A DNA stretch of 64,000 nucleotides. Origin: Atopsyche davidsoni. Taxonomy: Eukaryota > Arthropoda > Insecta > Trichoptera > Hydrobiosidae. The stretch is taken from contig JAILWY010000009.1 in assembly GCA_022113835.1 (NCBI GenBank), forward strand, positions 14,112,001 through 14,176,000, written 5' to 3'. Shown here one piece after another: positions 1 through 13,098 of the stretch; within the stretch, counting starts at the first letter, position 1; every line of letters starts with the position of its first letter. The notes beneath the pieces are model-generated. The model was not told where the DNA came from. It made no database searches and saw only the letters and a program-made list of their open reading frames with translations. A program made the position numbers and the translations under genes.

Positions 1-414
1 ATCATTTACGAGGTATAGTGAGTCAGAAATTTGACAACCACGTTGCAATTTGATGTGTAATCGTAATTAAAAAAAAATAAATTATATCCATTAATTGTGG
101 GTCATTTTTCTTTTGATGCATTGTTATTATCTAATGGTTTGTTTTATTTTCAATGGTTGTGAGTATGCATGCTTCTATAAAAAGTAATTAAATATGTATT
201 GAATACATATTATCATTGGTCGTACCTTTCATACTATCACTTCATATAGCAATTATTTCATGTGGTTATCGAAAGGCTTGTCATATTTTAGATCACACAT
301 TATGTAAGGCTGCAAACGTTTGCCTTACAATAACGCATACTTATTTTAGGGTTAAATTTTTATAAAGAAGTCAAGTTATTATTGACATTTGTTAAAGACT
401 TTTATAGTAGTTCT

Positions 415-438
415 CTATATATATATATATATATATAT
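415..438. repeat. (TA)n microsatellite
   Basis: About 12 TA units. Confidence 0.95.
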
Positions 439-499
439 TTATTTTTGATATATGATAGCAATGACGTTAGTAATTCTGTCGTAATGGAGAACAAAGCTT

Positions 500-1200
500 A
501 GGTAAGTCGTTTTGCACACCGGCTCACGCGGCAGACATACGCCGTTGGGCAATGTTTATTACGGACTCCGTGTTTTTAATTGCAGCTCGGCCGATCGTAA
601 ATTGATAATTTTTCATTCCAATGCCCCCGTTTGGAAATAAAAGGCCACTTCAATAAATTTGCCTAAATTACTTTCTACGCTGTGAATAATTCGGCATTTT
701 CTGAACGCGGAGGGACTCGCCGCCACGCTCGCCCGGCCGCCGACACTGCGACGGAAAACACCAACACAAAACGACACTACGTCGATTTTCACTCAGATTT
801 GGACTGGTTTGGAAAGTCTCAGGGGGGGTTCTGCCTCGTGGAGACCTAGAAACAAAAAAAAATTACATATCAGATCAAAAGCTCAGCTGTTTCACTAATT
901 ATCTAGTCCAGCCATCGGTGGCAGACACGGTGCGTCTTTTGCCTTTTTCCTCCGTCCCGTATGGTGTAATTGTAATATTTTATGACTCTAGGTAAATATG
1001 AGATTGTACTTCCATCTCTGTCGGGTCCGTCACTCGCCTGAAGCGCCTGCAGATAAGTTATCTCTTATCTTCGTTGCAGGTTATACAACGCGTTCTTCGC
1101 TCTAGTTGCCTTATTTGTTGTAACAATGCCTTGCGTAAGCGTTGGTCAACTCGTGTTTTCATTTTCGAATCGCAAGAACTCTGCTCGGCACGGCTCAATA
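500..1200. other. GC-richer non-coding block
   Basis: CpG-containing stretch in AT-rich DNA with GCCGCCACG and GCCCGGCCGCCG runs. Contains the weak exon candidate 1080-1134. A regulatory or conserved element is possible. Confidence 0.35.
1080..1134 (+). other. Weak candidate exon, 55 nt
   Basis: Acceptor CTCTTATCTTCGTTGCAG ends at 1079; donor GTAAGC follows 1134. Two frames are open; the second gives LYNAFFALVALFVVTMPC, which is strongly hydrophobic. Only the first frame is phase-compatible with the 30303 segment. Low confidence. Confidence 0.18.
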
Positions 1201-1417
1201 GGTTTGTAACTTCTTAAAAATGAAATTGCCTCAGACACACAAGAGAATGCGGTTGTATTGAAATGCGCAAGAATTAATCTTGACATTTAATGGGAATAAT
1301 GTGTGTTTGTGTTACTTATTACTGTGGTAAGCACTCGCAAACTTCTCGAGGGTCGATTACTTCCGACTGGAATATACGCAGAATATTAGGGCTCAGTCGT
1401 ATTTTTTTCAGTTCTTG

Positions 1418-1419
<2 letters not shown>

Positions 1420-1464
<45 letters not shown>

Positions 1465-1470
1465 ATATAT
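1420..1470. repeat. (TA)n microsatellite
   Basis: About 19 perfect TA units, then an interrupted tail. Confidence 0.95.
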
Positions 1471-2983
1471 TACCCATTTTCACTATAAATAAAGTTAGCT
1501 TACGCCACTAATGACCACAAACTGAAGTTCTTTGACTAAAACTTAAAAATAATTTGGTTAGTAATTAAACAACGCTCACATGCTCCCTTGTAATATTAAA
1601 ACAGCAATTTGTTGATTTTCAAGCGATTTGCATGAAAATGATAGTAGCTTTACATGAAACGCGCTTACCTAAAAAAAAATCAGTAACAATTATGATAGTG
1701 TAATAAAATCAACAATACTACTTTTAAACTATAAGTGTTACAAACATTGGTATCATTGTTTTGCTTATATTTACATACTTGAACACTCTTAATCAATCCG
1801 GTATTTAATCCAATGCCAAAGTAGTTATATATTTTTTTCCAGTTCAAGTGCATCCAAGTTTCCTTAAAGAAGCGCTTCATTTACATACGCACTTGGGGAC
1901 TCCTGGAAATAGCACAACTGAGCAACGGTTACTCAACCATCACGGTACTCGGAAAACTATTGTTAATCACACACCAAGGACTTCGTTTAGACACGGTACT
2001 GACTTTTGTCACATTAATTAAAACATCTACTCAATATTGCTGACATTTATTTATTCACAACAATAGATCTCCTTTAGACTTTTTAAAATCATATCAGCAC
2101 AATGCAGAGTCTAAATACCCCTTAAACCGAGGTAAAATACCTATTGATTTTTTTAAAGAATACGCCAGGTCTGGAGGCAACTCTTTTAGTGAGAGTCTGG
2201 TTGTAACGAATCAGAAAAACTTTTCGTCCAAAGAAACTCTGCATCAACAGGAAGTCGGTGGTTCGTGAGGGGGAGGGCACATTTCACAACACTGCCGACA
2301 TGAACCTCCTCGTTCAGAGTGCCTCTTTGTAATCATGGAAAATCTTGAATTTTGCCAATACGACCATCCTCTGTTGCTGCAGTCGTTCCGATGAACTGAA
2401 ATATGTATGCAAACTTCCAGCTGATTCAATCATCCACCCAAATAAAACGCAATTGTTCGATATGACTTTGATCATCTAAATATTTATACACGAGTAGCGT
2501 AGTCTTCAAATTTAAATTGACTTTTGCTGGAGCTGATGTCCTGATTTTCAAGTTTCATTTTCGATGACTCACTCTTATGTATACCGTGTCTCTTTAGAAA
2601 TCTTTTATTTGTGTGATACCCCAGTCTGAGTTGTACCAACTCTTTTTAAACCTTTTGATCTCATATTGTACTTTGAATAATGCAAGTGTTATAAGCTAGT
2701 ATTATTGTATCTAATCGTACTTCAATTTTTCAAGTACAAAAGCTGCTGTCGTCGCTTGCCGCCTGGTGAAGGTTTCTTCAGTGAGTTAGCGTCGCCAACT
2801 TTTCAGTGTCGCAAAAAAAACTTTCACTCCGTCAAGTTGGCAAGATTAGACGCTAAAATACGACGCATTGTTTTTTTTCTCATTCTGCACGATATCAGTA
2901 ATCTGTTTGGATTTTTTTCCTCTGGAATAAATTTCTTCTTCTAAAAGATAAGAGAAAAGCGGTGCGTGCTTTTAAAAGAAAGG

Positions 2984-3011
2984 TTTTTTTTTTAATTACT
3001 CGCAGGTAAGA
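2984..3011 (+). other. Candidate recursive splice (ratchet) point
   Basis: A T-rich tract then CTCGCAG directly abutting GTAAGA, with the AG/GT junction at 3005/3006. An acceptor fused to a donor without an exon between is the signature of insect ratchet points. Confidence 0.5.
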
Positions 3012-6000
3012 TACTTTTGTTTTGTAAATAGACTTGAATCTGTCACGTTAATGTACAGAACAACTATAAATTAAAATTTCCGAAAAGTAACACAGAGTAA
3101 GCATTTGATTAAACGTGTTATCTGATTTAATTTAATGGCTAGTTCCTGCCACACTATTAAAATCATTACAGCTATTAATTATCAAGATAGAAGAGATGTG
3201 GTTTTAAATGTTTTTATTTCCAACTTTTTATTTTTTTGACTTTACTAGTTTCGCGCAAAGTGTCAGGTTGGCATCCTTGGGCAGAGTGAGGCTTCGTAAA
3301 CTGTTTGAAATAAACAAATGACAAAGTGTTATCGAGAAAGGTAATGATTGCCAGAAATAATTTAATTGGACAGTGAGTTTAATGTTCCAAAAAAAGTTGG
3401 AACCATAAAAGAAAAAAAAAAATTAAAATTTAATTACGCCGATTATTATATGGTTTTAACTTATAATTGTGTGAAACTGTCTTCATTAAATCCCGCGTTA
3501 GTCTGGCGGTATGTTACATGAAATAATGAACACTCACTGAAGTTATCCTGAAAAAAGTTGCAGGCATTCTAAATTTGTGAACATCGAGTATGGTTAGGTG
3601 AGGATTTGTATATAGCTTTTATGGAAACAAGGTGAGGCAAAAAAAATCTTAAGGTCTGATTGCACGCCACTGTTATGTATAAAGTGTAGCAAGTAAAAGT
3701 TGAATGCATACGGTAAGCCAGTTTCATCTTACGATTTCAGGTATACTTTACGATATGATCTACCAGTGATTGCACGTTATTGCGTATAAAAAGATAATAG
3801 ACGTTTAGCCCATCTGGATTACTACTTTGATTTACTACCACCGTTTATTGTGATCGCGCCCAAAGATACTGGCCGTTTATCCTCGCGGAGGCGGCGCAGC
3901 CTCGCAGGACCTCGAGAGGCTCGAGCCAGTCGTAAAAACTCCCACTCCCTTAAAATACGCCGCGTCCATTCTACAGTGGGAATACTCTGGAGACTTTAAT
4001 TAGAAATGCTTTCTAGAACTTACTGATTCACTTAAAGCACCTATATTTGTAATGTTAAATAAACATTACAACCTTGACCAATAATGTAAAAATACATATC
4101 GATTATTATTCATTGCTGCTTATCATTTCATATATAGTTCAATTTCTTTACGGAGATATTGTAGTCTGTCAATTTTACCCGCGACTAACTTTTATGTGGA
4201 ATTCAGCGTGATAATTAATTGAGTATCAGTAATACAGAATTTTTGAATATATTTAAATATACTCAAACAAAATTACTGACGTTTATTTATAGTGATTTTT
4301 TCGATTTTTGTTTTTTTCTTGACAAATTTACATTTGAAAGTGACAGTTCTTGTCATTCATTCATTTGCCTTGTTTCATTAAATACGCCAAATAACAATAC
4401 TTTGTTATTTGTTGTCAAATCACAGTATCTTTCATAAAATTATACAAATTAACGTGCATGAAGTCTGAAGCTATTGTTGCAAGGTCATTTTATTGCCATT
4501 AAATTAGATTGACAAGTAGAAATTATTATTATTCACACTAGGTTACTTGTATTCAGCATACAAGTGGACCCTTACTCGTTACAGAATATAACGACAAAAG
4601 AATAATGATGGCGGTGGAAGGAGTATAAGTGCACCAGAGTCTGAAAACTTTTTTACCTCAAATTATAGGCCCGGACACGAGGGGTCCCGACAGGGCGCAG
4701 CGCACCTGGCTCGCGGGAGACTCCACCAAAGCCAAACACAATACAGGTGATTTGTTTAAATATATATAAATGAACTGTACAAAGGCATCGGGAATACTGA
4801 TTTATTCATTGATTTTATCCTGTCAATTCAAAGTAAAGTTATACACGTTTCGTCAATCATCCAGCATGTTACATTGTAGTTCAAAACTGTAAACATCAAT
4901 TATAGGTTTTATATTTTTCTTAATTTTCACATTCTCACCAGGTGTTCAAATTTTCCATGCACTTATAGTTTCCAGCATATTTTGGAAATAGTTTTTTTTT
5001 TTTGTTTAAGAAATTACTGTGTGGTGTTTTCTACCTTTCTAATTTACTTGAGGATTTGATTTCTTTTGTAAAATCTATAAATATTGAACACGTAACCAGC
5101 AAAGATCTCAGTTGTTTAGCGGGATTGTTACTGTCATTGCGGGCATCCCCGACCCACGTGTTGAAAATCACTGATCTTGTGCATTTCACCGGACACTGTA
5201 TGAATATATTACATAAATAATTTTGAAACTATTTTTAATTATAATATTTACAACATACTAAATTTCTTAAGAACACTCTACTATAATGTGATTGGCATAA
5301 CATACACAAGACGTGGTGAATCGTATTTTATTTTGCAAAACAAATTTTTAATAGTGCTTCGCTATTCATCTGCCAAGTCCAGTCTACGTCAAACCAACAT
5401 TTCAGTTATTGAATTTCGGTAAATTTATCCGTTCCAAGAAAAATGCACTTTTGAGGCATTTCCTGAATCCAATTCAGGTACACATAAGAGGTTTTATGTC
5501 GTCGCAACTAGAAAATTAGCGGAATATGTCACAATTTCAACATTGAGTTTATTAACCACCCTTTTACAAAGAATGGATTTTATTCAAATTGACGACGCCA
5601 AATTTGTTTGTCAAATGCATAGGCTTTTAAACATACTTATTAAGTCACAAGAAGTAGCAAGGACTTTTCTGATATTCGAGCGGATTATAAAGGTTTCTCA
5701 AAATTAATGTTTTAAAATGACTTCCCCTGAAAAAAAACTGCGGGTTGTCACGGAATGGCCTTCCTACCGTATGATTTGGAGTGGTTCTGCCCGCATTTAC
5801 GATGTCATGGAATGCGTGAAATCAAAGAACTTGAATTATGGGTCTTTTAATGCGTGTCTGAAGTTTAACGAAACGATTTCTGTAACTTTTCGTGCCAATA
5901 AATGCCATAGATTACAAGCAGCGGCAGTGTCAGGGACGTGCGGAGAACGTGTCGCGGTGAGATTGCAATCCTGACAACTCGTGGGCAAAGATATTTCAGT

Positions 6001-7423
6001 AACATGATAGAATAAGTATTTCTCACACGAATCTACTCAAAGTTTGGGGAGCTGGTAAGTTATTTCAATTAAAATTTGACATGTGCTCAAAATCATTATA
6101 AAATATTACTAGAGTTTCATTAATTTTTTATTGAAGAATTTTTAATTAATTATCGGGCTACCCGGTCACCAATGATGTATAAAATATATTCTTTAGTTGA
6201 AAATATTAACTCTAAAATACAATGAATACAACTCTACAACCAGTACTGTTGAATGTTGCAACTTTACTTGTTCGTGTAACATTCCTCCTAAATGAGACGA
6301 TGGTGAAGATTTTTTTTATGCTCTACTCGAAGAAGTAAAATCCTACCATAACTACAAGTAAAACCACGATGTTGGAAAAATCTGTGTGAATTTTTTTAAA
6401 ATTATCAGTAAATTACTTGAATAGGACAAATGATTACTTTTAACGGTAGTATAAGTGTTATAGGTCTGTGACTGCCTTGCGTTAGAGTAAATTATAGTTG
6501 TAATATGCTTTTAACAGTTTAAAGCAGAATATAATGATGAGACGTTTTATGTTCAATTTAAAACCATTACGCCAATTCAAAATGACGTGTCCGTTTTCCG
6601 CGAGAAATCAAAAATCATAAAATTGCTGACCACTTTTACTTACGCTTGAAGATATTATGAACAGGATCAACTCACGTCAGATTTTTAAAAAAATGACTCA
6701 TTCAGTATACATTAAATAATGTCGCCTATACTAGTTACGTTGTAGAAAGACTCCTTGTTCTGTTTCGCTCGCACACGCTAACAACTATGTAAAAATCCCC
6801 TCCAAACGGTGCTTTACAATGACAGCATTTATACTTAGAGAGTATCCATCGATTATGCGATTAAGCTTTTTTATTATAGTATAAAGTTTTTCACGTATAT
6901 ATTATGTTAAAAAATCTTTAAAAAACTTAATCGGTTCTGTAGTTTTTTTTTATATCACTGAGTTGTATTCTTATGTATTTTTTTAGTTCAGATTATATAT
7001 TCTCTCATAATAAATTTAGTCATATAGCGTTGAGTGAGCTAATATGGATAAGTTTCTGTGTTTGTTGTAGTAAATCGAGATTCAAGTTATGAAAATAACA
7101 TTAATTCATTACATTCTCAACTTGCGTCAACAATGGAGATGTCAAGTCACCGCTGCACATTGACGGCTGCTGGTGCAATGGCGCATACGAAATCTGACCT
7201 GAATGCAACTTAAACAATCAAAAACAAAAGTTTGCAAGCATTCTAACAGTATTGACATGGAATTATAAATAATTCTGAATATATATGAAGTGTATATTAA
7301 TAATAAATAAAAACATCTTGGTTAAATGACTTGCCATAGCAGGGCTACTATACATTGAATATCACCGCATACACGAAACCAAATTATGCGCTTACTTTTG
7401 AGCCGAGTCTGGAAGGTATGCGT
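3012..7423. other. AT-rich non-coding stretch
   Basis: Intron-like. Small GC-rich patches at 3840-3980 and 4670-4740. No gene or element recognised except the doubtful open frame at 5717. Confidence 0.6.
5717..5974 (+). CDS. Unrecognised 85-codon open frame
   Basis: Starts with a real ATG and runs MTSPEKKLRVVTEWPSYRMI... to a TGA. No domain, signal peptide or homologue was recognised. It has no flanking strong splice signals in frame. It may be chance in a slightly GC-richer patch. Confidence 0.12.
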   Translation: MTSPEKKLRVVTEWPSYRMIWSGSARIYDVMECVKSKNLNYGSFNACLKFNETISVTFRANKCHRLQAAAVSGTCGERVAVRLQS

Positions 7424-7452
7424 GTAATCAGTAATCAGTAATCAGTAATCAG
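7424..7452. repeat. (GTAATCA)4 tandem array
   Basis: Four perfect 7-bp units. Each contains TAATCA (TGATTA on the other strand), a homeodomain-type core. It sits at the edge of a GC-rich block. Confidence 0.85.
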
Positions 7453-7459
7453 GGAATGA

Positions 7460-8430
7460 CCCCCGAACGCCCGGCGGCCGGAACGACTGACGGAACACCT
7501 TGTCAGTCAGTTGGACGGAATAACTTTTTCGCTGTTGACACTAACGGGTCATTTTCCGAGTCCGAGCCGCTGACTCATTACCCGGCTTTATTGATTCGCT
7601 CTCACTGAGCGACCTCCAAGCCGTATGTGGCATTGGCATTGAATTACCTGGGATGCCTCGCACCTGGACGGGTATCGAGCCGCACCTCGAGCCATGGATG
7701 CCCTTTTCATTTTATTGCATTTCAACTGCTGGGCTTTCGAAATCCGGCCCGGGTGGGTAGCGATGGTCTTTTGTCAATATTTCGTGTTCGTTACAACTGC
7801 ATTTCTTTAGAACTTGTAAGTTATGAATAAGTAATTGAATATTGACTGAAAATAATCATCGACAATATCATATTAGAATATGTACCCGGTATCCGCTGTT
7901 CAGAAGCCTTGCCTTGCGAGACCCGCGCGCCTGGCCGTGTGCTCGTGCTCGCGCATCTTGTCCAATCTCAACGTTGCGGTAATTTCACTATCGCATTATG
8001 GGCGCAATTAACTTTTTTCCGTAATGTTTGCGAATGGACACGGCGCGCGTAACGGCGGTCTAGTCGTGCACGAATTTTTAATGGCAGAGTTGCTTTTCCC
8101 ATCTCGAAAAATCGTTTTGAAGTCTTCACGTTTCGCCTGTATTTTCGTTTCATCGGTTTTTCCCTTTTTTGGCTTGGCGCTCCATATCGATCTGCGTTGT
8201 GTGTCTTAGTAGGTAGGTGCGCCTTTTTATATTCAAACAGACCCGAACGGGGTTTTTCCAATCGTATTACCCGCACGAGAACGTGTGAGTAAAGAAATAA
8301 TAAGGGTCCGCTAACGGAGCGTGTGTCGCGACCCGCCCCACTACCGATCCCTGCTGCAGTGGCGGCGGGTAATGCTGTCGGCACGGCCGCTGTTGCCATG
8401 TCGGACACAAAAACCTATTTGGACTGTTTT
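7460..8430. other. GC-rich non-coding block
   Basis: Contains an AP-1-type TGACTCA (7571-7577) and a caudal/Abd-B-like TTTATTG just after it. Long overlapping frames on both strands here (for example 8408-7968 minus) are explained by the base composition. Candidate enhancer. Confidence 0.4.
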
Positions 8431-11400
8431 ATGCTGCCACCTAACTGTGTGGTCATACTAAACGTCCGAAGAGATGCTTCAAATACAAAGCAGAATAAAG
8501 AAAACACTTGATTACGAAATAATGTTTTATACCTATCACTAAACATCAATACGGTCAATACTTTCTTTGTACTGTACCAAATTTAATATATGCTTATTTA
8601 TCTTTTGAAAACGTGCATCAAAACTAAAATAAAAGTAGATTACGAAAATGTGTAGTTTTTTCAACAGTTAGTAATTATGCTTTTAAGGCGCCAAAAAAAA
8701 TTCCGTTACTGTCTGTAACATGATTTCAAAATAATCAAAATCTACGCTGAATCAGGTACGGAGGCGAATTGAAAATGTGCATCTTATGAATTATTATTTT
8801 ATTTGTACAGTATGTTACGCCATGCCATAAACATGTAAGTTCTGATGAGCGCTGCGACATGTCATAATATGGTGTTATAAAATAAATTTGAAGGCATAGC
8901 TAATTAAATGGGATTTTGGAGCTTGTTACGGAGTCGCTCGCTCTTCCGTCGGTTCCGGGCGGTGCGCCGGGCGTGCGAACTGCTTCTATAATAACAATCA
9001 CTTCCGTATTCGGCCGCCACTTCCGACTTATATGTCTACTTTTTACCAGCTGTCTTTTCGCACTAGGATGTGTAGATGTTGGAACCATTGTGTTACGAAA
9101 TCTGATAAATTTTCAGACAGATGTATCTATTTTATATTGGTTCGCTTGTAATATCCGCCATAAAATTTTTGAAGGAAATTGAGCGCCAACAGCGACTGTA
9201 AAATTTGAATTTGTTTTATCGAAATTATTTCAAAGATCTGAATTATTTATTTGTATAGAAATTGTAAATTAGGATTGTAAATGAACGGTCCGTTAGGCCC
9301 TTGCGAGTGAAATGAAACTATATATTTGTAAGCGTATATGATTGAGACGATTAATGTGGTATAAGTATCTTTGCATATGAAATTGAATAATACAGTATAT
9401 TAGCAAGATAGTTAACAATTGGATAATTGGCTTTTAATAAAGTGAAATGCTGCTATGGTTAAGCACGAAGCTTGGGTGAGACATCATCATCGCCCAAAAA
9501 ACTCTGAATATTTTCTTTTAATCAAGACTATAAGAAATTTCTCACTCATCTAATCGTGTGTTGTAATCAATTCACCGGACAGTTTTCGTGGAGCACCAAA
9601 CTTATAACTGAATTTTTTGTTAGAGTAAATAATTCTTTTGGGCGTTGTAGGGATGCAAATTAACATTTTAAAGTCCCGTCCGAAACAGGCGGTCTTTGTT
9701 AACTCCTTGTTTGTTCCGTGATTGATTGATATTGGGCGAAGATTTGCCTCCAACAGTTGATCCACACCCCTCGGCTCCTTCCTCTGCCTTCTTTAAGGCT
9801 TCAGTTTATTTTCACGGTTGATTTATTCTCAGCCCCCTCCTTCTATCTTTGATGAGGACCCTTCAGTTTCTTCCTCCTTGCGTTTGTATTTTCTTTTTAT
9901 GTATTTTGACTTCTCGTTTTTCGCCTAATGATGAATGTCTGTGCCGTAATTTGGAATGATTCATTTCTTAAAACGCTGTTTTATTTAGAATTTCGATGCT
10001 GTAAATACAAAGTGAACCAGCAAGAAACTCGTTATGATAATCTGTAAAACATTTAAAAAAAAATTGTAATGATATTATTATGTCACCATTTTTAGATCAG
10101 TTAAGGTAAGGTATGTCTGCAAGATAAGGCTTTGTTGTTTTGAGCTTATTTTCTAGATGTTGAGTTGAAGTAGTTTAATGAAATAAAATTTAGGACATCT
10201 GCTTAACATATTTTTTTTTCTTTTCAAAATTTATCATAAGGGTAAAAAAGTAGTTAGTGTAGAGATAATCTTTACTTGTGCGTTTGCCTTCGTAAATTTA
10301 TAAACGATGCTGGAAAAGGAAAATTTATTAACCGCCATGCAATAAAGTTTACTAAACTCATATCAATGTGTGATATAAATAAAATAAATGATGTCTTTCT
10401 GAGAATATAGACTTGCCGAATAAAGTAAACATTTTAATAATCATAATATGAAATTTTAAATGTATGGTAAAAAAAAACTGTAGTCAAAATAGTATGCAGT
10501 TAAATGCACGCCAAAGCTCACATAAAAGTACTTCCGCTCAGACGCCTTTGCTCATCGGGAAAACAGCCTTGTCAAGCTGGTATTGATTTGTTTTGCTCAA
10601 CTTTGCTCGTAGCTCTAGCAATAACAGCAAAAGGAAAATATTATGTTTCAAATTTAACACATATTGAATATTAATGACACCTGTACTCTTTAACTAGCCA
10701 TACATGATTTAGTTGAAGCTTTAGGTACGCGATACATCAGTTCCACGATAGTTATAGAAATTATTGGTAATGAATGAAATACATTAATTTTCAGGTTGTG
10801 TTATGTTTTATTAAATTTTTGATATAAATTATTTTTTGCATCGTTTACGTATTGCGTGCCGTCTTTTGGCGCACAAGTAGCAATTTCTTTAAAGTCTAAA
10901 AAGGAAAGATTATTTCTTAGAATGCCAACATTGGAGGTATGAAATATTTTATAAATTCTAGAATTAGCTTTGCTAACGACTAGTCGTTAACAAAGCTGAT
11001 CTATAGGTTGGAGAAATTGCAGTTTTGCATACTGACCTTCGAATTTTCGGATGGCTCACGTTTTAATACATCAGTGATCTCATTGTATGAAACCAACTGA
11101 GCGCATGTGAGTATTTTGTGTTTAAACATATTGCCGACGCAGGTGTTCAATCTTCCTCTCACCTTTGATTATTTTCATTTTGATAAAATTGAAATCATAG
11201 ATCTTATATCCAATTTGTAACTCATATCCGCCTTATCGTGACATTTGCAAAAATTGTTGGCTCGGACGAAATGGATCCAGGCTTAACAGCTGTACCTTCG
11301 TGACATGTAACATATGCTGGCTGCATTAGTTAACGCCACTATACCCCGATAGGTTTTACTTTTAATAAGTTCATTCAACTTAAAATACAGAGAGTAAGCT

Positions 11401-13069
11401 AGTATATCGATGAACTCCAATCTGCTGTTTTAAAATTATTGTACGGAATACAAACGACAATTTATTATCATTATTGAATGTAAAAATTAAATATAATTAT
11501 CTGTTTTTATTTTTAATCTGTCTCGCAGCTTACTTTTTGTTGTTTGAATACTTTAATAAAACTATCTGATGTTTATTTATTTATACATTTTTTGTTGTTG
11601 TTCTAATAAAGCCATTTGAGTAATGGCTTTCGAATTTTTAAAATATACAAAGTTTTCATTTCATTATATACTAACATACAAAGAGCTTTTACAATAATGT
11701 TTTCGTAGAAAGTTAAGTATATTAAATTAAATTTATATCCAGACATATATTTTTTATAAAGTGATATACATCTATGTGTAAAGATAAACTTTCACTGCCC
11801 TTTGTTTTTACAAAAATCTGCCAAATGGCATCATTACACCTGTCACGCGTCAGACTGGCCACACAACCGGTTTAATTTGACATCAACAGTCAGTCATCAA
11901 ATGTTCATCTCAGATTGTGATCTGGAACAATTTCTTTAGCCCGGTTTGCCGGCCAATGACCTGAGTTTTTTTTTTCCAAAAAACTGTGACCTATTAAGGC
12001 GCTTAGCGATGTTTGTCGTTTTTCACGCGTCCCGGAGGAAAACTCCAATGGCTTTGCCGGTTCTTGCACTTTTAATGTTCTAATAGAGTTAAATTAAAAT
12101 TAAACTGTATATGCATGTAAACTAACTGGGAAACATCACGCGAGAATATTTAATGTATAATTAGAACAAAAAAAACTCGCTTTATCTACGCAGTGTTTAG
12201 CATATTTGTGTTCATTATTCGTAATAAGGTACTTGGCATTTTCCAAAACGTTTCTTTTTAAGCGTGGTTTTAGAAATAACAGATTCACCTAGAGCTCTGA
12301 AATGATAGGATAATGCCTACAAGTTACAAAATAAAATTGAAAAAAAATACCGGCACATTTTGTTAAATTACAGGAATTAATTAATATAAATTATAAGTAT
12401 AAATCGTCGTTTTTTTTGATGAATTTGTTATCGCTTGCTTTTTATCGATATGATTGTTCGAATTCGTTATTCTGTCTACCTTTTTTTTTAGGTAGTAAAG
12501 CGTATTTTTAATTTTTAATTATTATTTAACGTCTCGACTCCATATTAAGGACTTTATCCAAGAAAACTTATGTTAGTATATAAACAATTCGATAACTCTA
12601 GAAAGCCATATTAAAACAAAGTAATTAATCCTATTTTTTCCAGAATAAAACTAGTCGTCTCTCACTGATTTCTTTAAATCTGGTTTTTAAAGGCGTTCCC
12701 ACTTTTCCAAAAAATCAAGAGTTTGTTATAAAATTTTGAAATTAATAAAAAAATGAGAAATTAGCCTCGTTGCAGCTGGTATTTATTGTATTCATTGCAA
12801 AAATATTTTAAAAATACGAAACATAGCTAAATGTTAGCAATACTGTGGTACATACTCATAAGGCACGAACAAATAAAAAAAAAAGATTAATCATTATTTT
12901 TCGCATTTGTAAGGCTATTTTCAGAATACGTTCTCCATTACTTGTATGTTTTCAAGTATTTTTTTGTAAATTTGAAATGAATGGTCTACGTTTCTTATTA
13001 GTGCGTATAAATTAAAAATGCTTTTTAACACTTTTTGTTCCACCAATCAGAAGCTCCAATACTGCTGAG
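8431..13069. other. AT-rich non-coding stretch
   Basis: Contains the palindrome at 10966 and a GC-richer patch at 11820-12070 with TGTCACGCGTCA and AACCGG motifs. No genes recognised. Confidence 0.6.
10966..10997. repeat. 32-bp near-perfect palindrome without spacer
   Basis: AGCTTTG[C]TAACGAC around a central TAG, mirrored to GTCGTTA[A]CAAAGCT. One mismatched pair in 16, centred at 10981/10982. No target duplication or neighbouring element was seen. Confidence 0.85.
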
Positions 13070-13098
13070 CACTTTTTTTACGTTTTCCCCAGGTAAGG
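13070..13098 (+). other. Candidate recursive splice (ratchet) point
   Basis: CTTTTTTTACGTTTTCCCCAG directly abuts GTAAGG (junction 13092/13093), with a branch-like CTGAG upstream. About 10 kb after the first ratchet candidate and on the same strand. Confidence 0.5.

Noticed and set aside
502..510. GTAAGT donor near the window start
   Set aside because: No upstream acceptor leaves an open frame; all three frames stop before the donor.
7968..8408. 146-codon minus-strand frame
   Set aside because: Composition-driven frame in a GC-rich block; Ala-rich then Arg-rich with no domain, overlapped by frames on the other strand, and no splice or start context.
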